Below are positions 56,532 through 64,000 of a DNA stretch of 64,000 nucleotides, in pieces. The notes under the pieces are model-generated. The model made no database searches. It worked only from the letters and a program-made list of their open reading frames with translations, and was not told where the DNA came from. Each line of letters begins with the position of its first letter. The stretch's first letter is position 1. Source of the DNA: Cryptomeria japonica (taxonomy: Eukaryota > Streptophyta > Pinopsida > Cupressales > Cupressaceae). Where the stretch lies: assembly GCF_030272615.1 (NCBI RefSeq), contig NC_081413.1, positions 337,560,802 through 337,624,801 of the forward strand. Reading direction: 5' to 3'. A program made the position numbers and the translations under genes.

Positions 56532-57647
56532 ATATAGGAAATCTTGCATCAACCAAAAGCATTTTCATTTCAGTTTGGATTTTGTAATTTCAGCATTTCA
56601 CTTTGTGTTTTGTTGCATTTGTTCATCGGATCTTGCATAGCTGGATTTTAATCATGGACATGTTCATCTACCTTATCCCAATTCCATAGGTCATTTGGAT
56701 CTTTTTTCTGACAAGTTACCATTTTCGGAATGTGGGATAATTTTATGGCCTATGCACTGAAGCCACTTGGATCTATTGGCTAATGGGAATCTTGCAAATC
56801 ATTTCCATAGCTTTTGGAGCCTAATCTCATGTCCTTTGATTTTCCTTGGTTTGTGGAAAACCTTCCCTTAGGTCCACACTTAATTCTATGTTGTTTCTGG
56901 AGGATTCCTTTTGATGGAATCTGACTTAGTTGTTCTACATGTTACATATTCTTTATCAAAATTTGTTTTCACATTGCTTTTGGGTGTTTGTAGATCAAGT
57001 CATATCCATGTTGATGGTCTGCATTGATTGATGTGCGCTTTTTTGATCATTTTCTTGATCTGGTGGTGTTCTTCGTGTAACACAACATTCTTGGTGATTG
57101 TAGCATGTTGCGTATGTTCAAGGCTTAATTCTTCCTGGTGTTTCTTGGTTGCGGTATTGATTTAGGTCTAGACCATGTCTTAGCCAACATTGTTTTGGTT
57201 CGCATGTGTTGTTGTAGCATGCGAGGTTATTATTTTGTAATTTGTGTTGAGGGTTTAGCCGACCTTGAAATATAGGTCGATGATTTGTATAAATATATGT
57301 AATATTCATTTGAGAGATGTATCTGTGTTTTTTATTTCTGATTTAATCTTTTAGTAGCAGAGGAGAAGTGAAAAAAGAGTGTGAAGAAGTGGAAAGAGCA
57401 GAGTTTAAGTATATGTGCTTAACCAGAACTATAACCAAGCATTAGGAGATGCTATTTTTATAGTTCATGTAATTCAGATTGTTGTTTGATCATTGTAAGA
57501 CAGTGAGTATTCCTCAGGGTTGTAGCCCTTCTTTTGATTTAAGAAATGGGCTCTAGGAAATGTGCCTAAATGCATGTGCATTCCCCATTGTAATAATTAC
57601 ACTTACTCCTAGCGAGGTATTATCTCATTGTGGGCAGTGATGTAGAG
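56532..57647 (+). repeat. 3' non-coding region and truncated 3' LTR of element C
   Basis: The LTR part is clear from about 57400 by comparison with 52440-52690; its start is uncertain (somewhere after 56540). It is cut at ATTGTGGGCA, where the 5' LTR continues GTGGGTCCATCCCCAC. No gene is seen. Confidence 0.55.
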
Positions 57648-59260
57648 AGTCTTGGATTTTTTCCTATTCACTTTCTTGGTTTCTTGGCTTACTCAACCCT
57701 CTAACTCCTCAAGCCCATCCAATGGCACTTGATTGGGGTTTTGTTGTCTAGACCTCCAAGGTCTGATCCATTTTATCTTTCCTCCAAGGCATAGCCACTG
57801 ATATTAGACAATCAAATCCTCCTATTGAGGTTAGCACCTCAATCTCTACACACCACTCCTAGGGCTCCAACAACTCCTGCAAGGATCACAACACACCAGC
57901 TCCTACAATAGGTTCAATATTCATTTAGATAGTTCCTTTGAAGTATTTTAGGGGTTTTATCACCTTTGGTCCCATCACTAATATTTTCCAACCTCACTTT
58001 TCCTCTACCGGTTACAAATAGGCCTAATTCAATTGGCCCTCCTATATTGGTTTTTAGGGCTTATTTTACAAACATCCCACACAAGGCCACACAAAAATTT
58101 CAGATTCAAGTACCCTTTTCAGAGTTGTATATGATACTGAATAATTGCATCTGGGTTTTCTGTACAACTATGGGAACCAAAACTACCTTATTTTCAAGGG
58201 TTTAGGCCTACCCGGGTGACCTGGAAAGATGGCTTTAAAACCCTTCACCTATAAAAACATCTGCTCAAGAAAATTGTGGATTCTTTAGGCACACTCAGAG
58301 GGATTTCCAACCATGGGTCCATTTCTCTTGTACCAATCCACACATGCTCATAATTTGCACATCTTCTACTGTCCTAACTCACTAAATCCCAACAGTGAGC
58401 CTAGGGTTTCATTGTAGCTCCTCCACCAAGGCCTTCAAAACAAAAAAACCTACTCTAAACTTATGTACAGACCCTAACCTATCATTCTAGTTGATTTCAA
58501 TAGGTGCCATCAATGGATGCTCAGGTTAGAGCCATTTTGCTCTTAAACCCTACCTTGTAAGGGTTTTACACCTAGTTACACAGAATGGATGATATCTCTG
58601 CAACTAAAGACAATCACTCCTACTAATTAAACTTATTGTAAATTAAATTCAATAAAATCTCATGTCTTACAATGACATCCTTCTGTCGATTCCGTACTAG
58701 ACCGTACCAAAGCAACAAAAATGAAGAAAACTGTCAAAACGGTGAATAAAACAAGATTTCTTGGAAACACAAAACTTGTTCTTGCATTCTAGATTCTCCA
58801 AATCATACAATGAAGTAGATTTTGTCTTATATGCTAATGGTTTAGTTGGTTCAACCAACTTTGCATTGCCAATCATAAAAAATGCATCTTTTGCAAAAAG
58901 TTGCAAAAAGTTGCTCAGCAAATTTTACATCTTTTGACACCTGAGATGCAACTTTTCATTCTAGTGCATCCCAGGGCTCCCAAAGGCCCTCAAACACACT
59001 ATAAGACCTAAAAATAGTATAATATACCCCTATTACATAATAACAATGATTTGGAGTACTACTCCAATGACCAAACTTAGCATTACAACTTCCTAGGTTG
59101 ATATCATCCTGAACACAAATGACACAATCTGAAACTTGGACAACTCAACCATGGCTCTATTGAGTCCCAAATGGTTGGTCCATTATTAAATCATAAAAGA
59201 AAACACACAAAACTTAGAAGAAAACAAAATTGCATGCTTGGAGTGTTAGGTGCCCTGCAC
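57648..59260 (-). repeat. 3' LTR of chromovirus G
   Basis: About 1.6 kb, plus-strand ends TGATGTAGAGAG and GTGCCCTGCA. The right end follows a purine tract, so LTR identity is sound; the left end is placed by the break in element C. No gene; 58700-58920 contains an open minus-strand frame without recognisable content. Confidence 0.65.
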
Positions 59261-59277
59261 CATACTCCCCTGGGACA
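59261..59277 (-). promoter_or_regulatory. Polypurine tract of chromovirus G
   Basis: Minus-strand TGTCCCAGGGGAGTATGG directly precedes the LTR start TGCAGGGCACC. Confidence 0.65.
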
Positions 59278-59340
59278 AAGAACTCAAGTCCCTTGAGTTA
59301 AGAGGTCTGCAATCTCCACTCCATGCTGAGGTATATCTAA

Positions 59341-60585
59341 TTATGACATCCACATAGCATCTAAATCAGGTAACCCTTCCCACTTGATAAGATATTTCTT
59401 GTAGACTCCCTTCCTTGTCATCTTTACTACCTTGGTGTCCAAGATACTCTCCAACTTGACCAGTTGGCTTGGTGGCAAATCCCTCACCCAATATTCATTA
59501 ACTTGTGATGATATGTCCAACTGGTTTGTGGGTGACTCTCCCTTGTATGGATAGATATCACATACATTAAAGATAGGACAAATACCCAAGGTGGGAGGAA
59601 GTTCAACTTCATATACATTCTATCCATATTTGTGCACCACCTTGAAAGGTCCAATCTTCTTCAGCATTAGCTTGGTAGGCTGCCCTTTTGGAAGTCTCTT
59701 CTTCCTTAGATATGCTAACACTAAGTATCCAAATTTAAATTGCACATTCCTTCTTGTTTTATCAGCATTCACCTTATACTGCTCAGTTTTTTGTTGTAAG
59801 GTCTGCCTTACCTTATCATGCACTTCTTTGATACCTTCTGCAAAATTCTCACCTTGTGCACTCTTAGGTGCCATAGAACTAAGATCTATGAGCTCTAATA
59901 TTCCCCTAGGATGAAATCCATACACTATCTCAAATGGACTTTTACCTATGTTTTGGTTCACTGAGTCATTGTATGCATATTCTGCCTGACCGAGTACTAA
60001 ATCCCAGTTCTGCCCATGTTGTAATGTAAGACATATTAGCAAGTTACCCAATGATCTATTGACTACCTCTGTCTAACCATCTGATTGAGGATGATAGGAA
60101 GATGAAAAGGATAACTTGGTGCCCAACTTCCTCCAAAGTGTCCTCCAAAAGTGGCTTAGGAACTTCACATCTCTGTCACTAACAATGTTGATTGGAAGAC
60201 CATGAATTTTGACTATCTATTTGAAGAAGAGGCTTGAAATGTAGGTGGCATCATTGGTGCTCTTGCAAGGTATAAAATGTGCCATTTTTCTGAACCTATC
60301 TACCACCACATACACATTATCAAATCCCCTTGGAATTCTTGGCAAGCCTAACACAAAATCCATGCTCAAACATTCCGAAGGCCTTTGAGGTATGACCAAG
60401 GGTTGGTATAGACCTGCATTACTTGATGATCCTTTTGCTCTTTGGAAAATTGTACATTTCTCTAAAAACCTTCTCACTTTTGATTGCAACTTGGGCCAAT
60501 AATAAAACCTACCAACTTGCTCCAAAGTCTTATCTATGCCAAATTGACCTCCTTGATGCTTCTCTAGGATAATGTTTTGTCTCAT
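59341..60585 (-). pseudogene. Chromovirus G integrase with GPY/F module and chromodomain
   Basis: The frame at 60585-60217 holds a degraded zinc region (EKHQGGQFGIDKT ... LEKCTIFQRAKG; the second His and last Cys are lost) and the core start MDFVLGLPRIPRGFDNVYVVVDRF. After stops the core continues at 60051 (AEYAYNDSVNQNIGKSPFEIVYG). The GPY/F module is KKIGPFKVVHKYG. The chromodomain (59500-59341) reads ESILDTKVVKM ... YKKYLIKWEGLPDLDAMW and targets integration to chromatin in this family. Confidence 0.85.
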
Positions 60586-60771
60586 AGAACATTAGGGAAT
60601 GCAAAGAAGATGTCCTTTGAATAGAAAACCCTCCTATATCATATATTCTGAATAAGAGACATGAGAGGTGTTAGAGAAATTAGAACAAACACTATATATC
60701 TCTGCAAAATCCTTATCATCCTTGTAGAGGTATTTTAACTCACTCAAACCCACACTTTGCAATTGTATCTC
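60586..60771 (-). other. Chromovirus G linker between RNase H and integrase
   Basis: Degraded pol linker with stops on the minus strand; no motif is recognised. Confidence 0.5.
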
Positions 60772-61137
60772 CTACATAGTCATGACTCTCCTACTTAGTG
60801 CATCAACTACCTTGTTTGTTGTGCCATTTTTATGCTTAATAGTGAAGGTATAGGATTGTAGGTATTCAACCCACTTTAGGTGTCTCTGGTTCAACTTATC
60901 TTGCCCATTAAGGAAACCAAGGGCATGGTTGTCAGTGAAAACTGCAAACTCTTTGGGCAGCAAGTAATGACACCACTTCTTCAATGCTTGTACCATTACA
61001 TACAACTCCAAGTCATATGTGGAGTACCTTTTCTTAGCTTCATTTAACTTATCTGAGAAGAAGGATATAGGATGACCTTCTTGGCTTAAAACTTCCCCTA
61101 TTTCCCTTTGGCTAGCATCACACTCTATTGTAAACAA
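60772..61137 (-). pseudogene. Chromovirus G RNase H
   Basis: FTIECDASQREIGEVLSQEG, PISFFSDKLNEAKKRYSTYD, ELYVMVQALKKWCHYLLPKE, VFTDNHALGFL and NKVVDALSRR: a complete RNase H without internal stops, though a stop separates it from reverse transcriptase. The third residue of the usual E-x-A-V block is altered (LYVM). Confidence 0.85.
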
Positions 61138-61946
61138 TTATTTGAAATTAGGCAATCTAAGGGTTGGCAGCTCTGCTATCTTAGCTTTCAACATTTCAAG
61201 CCCCTTATTGGCTTCTTCTATCCACTTAAAATGACATTTACTCCCTCGTTTGATGGTGTTGAGTATAGGAGCACAAACATGGCTAAAGTTTCTCACAAAC
61301 TTCCTATAAAAAGATGTCATTCCATGAAAACTCCTAACATCACTTATGCGCCAAGGTAAAGGCCAATTAAGTATTGCTTCTACCTTAATTGGATCCATAT
61401 TTAAACATCCTTGAGAAATAACAAAACCAAGGTAAACTAGCTCTGTTTCCAAGAACTCACATTTTTCAAGGTTAATTTTGAGTTGAGCCTCCTTCAACTT
61501 CTTCAAGACCATCTCCACATGCTTAAGGTGTTCCTCCTTGGACTCACTGAAGATCAAAATGTCATCAAGATACACAATAACAAATCTACCAATAAACTCA
61601 ACTAAGACTTCATTCATGAGCCTTTGAAAGGTACTAGGTGCATTGGTTAGACCAAATGGCATCACCAACCACTCATATAGGCCTGCATTGGTTCTAAAGG
61701 TTGTCTTCCATTCATCACCAAGTCTAATTCTTATCTGATGATAACCAGAATTCAAGTCCACCTTTTTCAAGTAGCTTTCTTCACCTAGATTGTTCAATAG
61801 GTCCTCAATCCTTGGCATGGGAAACTGGTACCTTATAGTGATCTTATTGATTGATCTTGAATCAGTGCACATCCTCCATTTTCCTCATTTTTTAGGCACT
61901 AGTACTGTAGGTACAACACATGATGGTATGATGAAAGAATAAGTAT
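61138..61946 (-). pseudogene. Chromovirus G reverse transcriptase
   Basis: Minus strand. VVPTVLVPKK, a stop, then WRMCTDSRSINKITIRYQFP, LKKVDLNSGYHQIRIR, FRTNAGLYEWLVMPFGLTNA, the catalytic VIVYLDDILIFS (about 61580-61545), and the thumb block LYFRKFVRNFS-like near 61300. Nearly intact from 61872 to 61138. Cut at its N-terminal side by element H. Confidence 0.9.
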
Positions 61947-63516
61947 CTGGTAGAATACTGAGAGAGGGGGGTGAATCAGTATATTGAAAAACTGAAACAA
62001 AGTTTCGAAACTCAAACTTAGTCAATCAAAGTAAACATATATCAATAAAGATCAATATTCATAGGAATACTTAACATCAACAAGTTTAACTGCTATGACA
62101 ACTTTAACAGTAAATAACTTCAAAAATTATGTAAAAAAACAAAGCTCAATCATAACTCAACATATTCATCTCTCAATGCTGTTGCATAACATGCCTTATC
62201 AAAAATTAGCCATATCAATAAATAAAGTCACAACCACAAAAGCATTCACCACTTGACACAAATGTTTATACTTGGAACTCACAAGGATAGCTATCTGAAC
62301 TCTTCTGAATTTTTCCCTGTTAGGAGCCAAAGCCTATTAGAGCTTTACAATAAGTCCTATTAAGAACTAATTCCAGTAAGGAATCACCCGGTTAAGGGAT
62401 TTTACAAATATGCCTTTTCAAAAGCACAATACCCTGTTAAGAGTAACCTCACTAGAGGATTTAAGAATCCAAGCTAATGGACCACCTTGTTAGAGGCTTT
62501 AATGAGTAACCAATATTGTTAGAGCTCACTTAGTTAAGGGATTTAACTTCTACTATAATTGTTAGAAAACAACAGTTTTGTTGATCTATTTGAATAGCAC
62601 TACTTTTGCTTGATCAGATCCTTCTATAACCTTCAATCTGCCTTCACTCAAAGTGCAGATCCATTCACCGGTTTGGCAACTACACACTCAATAGGTTTTC
62701 TACCAACCTTGCCAACAACCTTTACAAGTAACTTCATCGACCTTAAATAGAAATCAATTAGATCAATAACACAACAAAAACCTAATTCTCATCATCAAGA
62801 TTACAAACAAGTCCATACAATATTGACTGTTAGAAATCATGACAATATTTTTCACATTCTTCAAGGCACTTTCAACCGCTTCATGATCATCGTTTCATCG
62901 TGTTGTTCTCAAAAAATGAGAAACCCAAGTTCACCAGCAATTGATCTATGAAATAGCCAATTTCAATCTATGAAGAACATCAGGACTTGGACAACATAAC
63001 ATAGGATCCTAATGATCCTCTTGCACTTCAAGTTCTGCTAGACCTAGGGGGGGACACCCTTTGATGCATTAAATACAACTAGTTATAGACATATGGCATC
63101 ATCAACAATAAGTAGAGAAATATCATTCCACAAGCTCAATAAGTTAGAAAGCACTACAGATTGGCTAGATCTGTACAAGCAATAGATGAATAAGAGCTTG
63201 AAATGAATAGGACACAACCCCCAAACATGAAAGGAAATAGATTTCTTTAAAATTTATATGCTTCTGAAAATATCCCCAAATTCTTCAAAGATTAGTGCCT
63301 TATTCATTTGGTATGGAGTCACACACAAAACTGCAAATGCAAATCTCAGTTGCAAATCTATTTTCATAATAAAAATATCCTTGCATCAATACCTTATACC
63401 AATGCATTACTCAAATCATTCATAAAATCATCAGATCTTGGATACATATTTCATTATTTATGATTGATGATAGAACTTAAACTCTTCATTGAAGAATACC
63501 TACAAACAATCACAAC
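61947..63516 (-). mobile_element. Element H: LTR of a further Copia-type element (right side off window)
   Basis: Starts TGGTAGAATACTGAGAGAGG, followed by GGGGTGAATCAGT, like the left ends of F's and E2's LTRs. Shares words such as 'accttgttagagg' with F's LTR (62480-62500 and 22684-22700). The likely right end is AATCACAACA at 63516, followed by ATCTCCTTGAGATG, a weak polypurine tract on the minus strand. It splits chromovirus G. The right boundary is tentative. Confidence 0.55.
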
Positions 63517-64000
63517 AATCTCCTTGAGATGACAATTTCTAGCCTCGTTGAGGATTTAATTTGTAACAAAGAAATAAATATTTAAAGATAATATTGTGTG
63601 AAATATACTCATGCCTTACACAAGTAGAACCTACAACTATGAAACAATCTACAATTACTGAAATGTAACTCTATACCCTAAAAAGAACCCTAGAATTTTA
63701 CAAACTTAGAAAAGAAATTCAGAACTGGAAACACAGAATTGTGGAGCCTTCTCACAAAATTTTTGGAACCCTTACAAAATGAGAAGAATTGAGAATATTA
63801 AGAAGAGGGAAAAGATCAGATCTGCATCACAAATTGCCAAGTGTCCTCTTTCCCCAACTGAAAAAAAATTCTTTTCATCCTTCCCCACAGAAACTGCTCT
63901 CAAAACATCTGATATTGGTTGAAACTGATTGTAAAAACAAATTCCCCATTCCAAGAGCTTTCCAACGACATATAATACTTGCATATTTGGGTAAAAAATA
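63517..64000. other. Probable internal start of element H
   Basis: AT-rich sequence to the window edge with no recognisable gene, primer site or repeat. Confidence 0.4.

Larger units (their letters stand above)
51212..57647 (+). mobile_element. Element C: non-autonomous LTR element, same plan as F
   Basis: Order: LTR (ending about 52870), primer site TGGTATCAAAGC, coiled-coil gag with four knuckles, accessory ORF, LTR remnant. No pol motif. LTR homology between 52440-52690 and 57400-57645 is clear (shared GTGCTTAAC, CTCAGGGTTGTAGCCCTT, ATGTGCATTCCCC). The 3' LTR is cut at 57647 by chromovirus G. The left boundary against E2 is not resolved. C is older and more decayed than F. Confidence 0.7.
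57648..61946 (-). mobile_element. Element G: minus-strand Ty3/gypsy chromovirus, truncated
   Basis: On the minus strand: reverse transcriptase (61946-61138), RNase H, integrase, GPY/F module, chromodomain, polypurine tract, 3' LTR (59260-57648). The 5' part, with gag and protease, lies beyond element H, which interrupts the element at 61947. Gene order reverse transcriptase before integrase and the C-terminal chromodomain define a chromovirus. Confidence 0.85.

Noticed and set aside
58697-58921. 74-codon minus-strand ORF in chromovirus G's LTR
   Set aside because: No motif, and no second LTR copy in the window to test conservation.
63042-63060. G-run TAGGGGGGGACACC as a polypurine tract of element H
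   Set aside because: It is on the wrong strand and side for H's inferred minus orientation, and no LTR end (CA/TG) adjoins it.
1-64000. Host protein-coding genes, tRNA or rRNA genes
   Set aside because: All sizeable frames map to retroelements. tRNA-like words are only primer binding sites; no cloverleaf or rRNA sequence was recognised. A small exon of a host gene with introns could be missed by eye.

Overview
The window is a stretch of nested plant retrotransposons with no recognisable host gene. Everything that can be read as protein is retroelement gag, protease, integrase, reverse transcriptase, RNase H, chromodomain, LINE ORF1/ORF2, or accessory reading frames carried by elements. The Copia elements prime from initiator-Met tRNA (TGGTATCAGAGC or TGGTATCAAAGC), the chromovirus has a C-terminal chromodomain, and the LINE has plant-type DUF4283 and RNase H domains. 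The long AT-rich LTRs and deep nesting suggest a very large plant genome, probably a conifer or other gymnosperm (inference). Almost every frame is broken by stops or frameshifts.

Layout. Two minus-strand Copia elements, E1 and E2, lie head to tail and share one shortened LTR (35422-35618). E1 runs from the left edge to 35618 and E2 from 35422 to 51211. E1's left LTR (1-172 plus 15784-16523) is split by element A (173-15777), a plus-strand LTR element with gag and a long acidic ORF but no pol. A's 5' LTR is itself split by element B (867-7607). E1's RNase H region is split by element D (17252-31587), a plus-strand Copia. D's RNase H is split by element F (22302-29972), a minus-strand non-autonomous LTR element with a zinc-knuckle gag and a large accessory ORF. 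E2 is split by a solo LTR (37626-39278) and, right beside it, an almost full-length L1-like LINE (39296-47313) with a third ORF. To the right of E2 come element C (about 51212-57647, plus strand, same architecture as F), a minus-strand chromovirus G (57648-61946), and the LTR of a further element H (from 61947).

Target-site duplications support this order: D in E1 (agata), F in D (tttca), A in E1 (aagcc), the solo LTR in E2 (ttaac/tgaac), and the LINE beside it (15 bp, one mismatch).

Three things stand out. (1) C and F encode collinear accessory proteins next to gag and have no pol; B carries a protein sharing one motif block, and the LINE's third ORF may be a distant relative. (2) Element A has LTRs built from about 17 short units, several of which are strong inverted repeats whose arm sequences differ between units, plus an ORF inside the LTR and an acidic protein with a duplicated Cys/His motif. 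(3) D, E1, E2 and the pol-less F share a long motif at the polypurine tract as well as the primer site, which suggests that F uses the enzymes of the Copia elements around it. All coordinates and translations were read by eye, without alignment or database searches.
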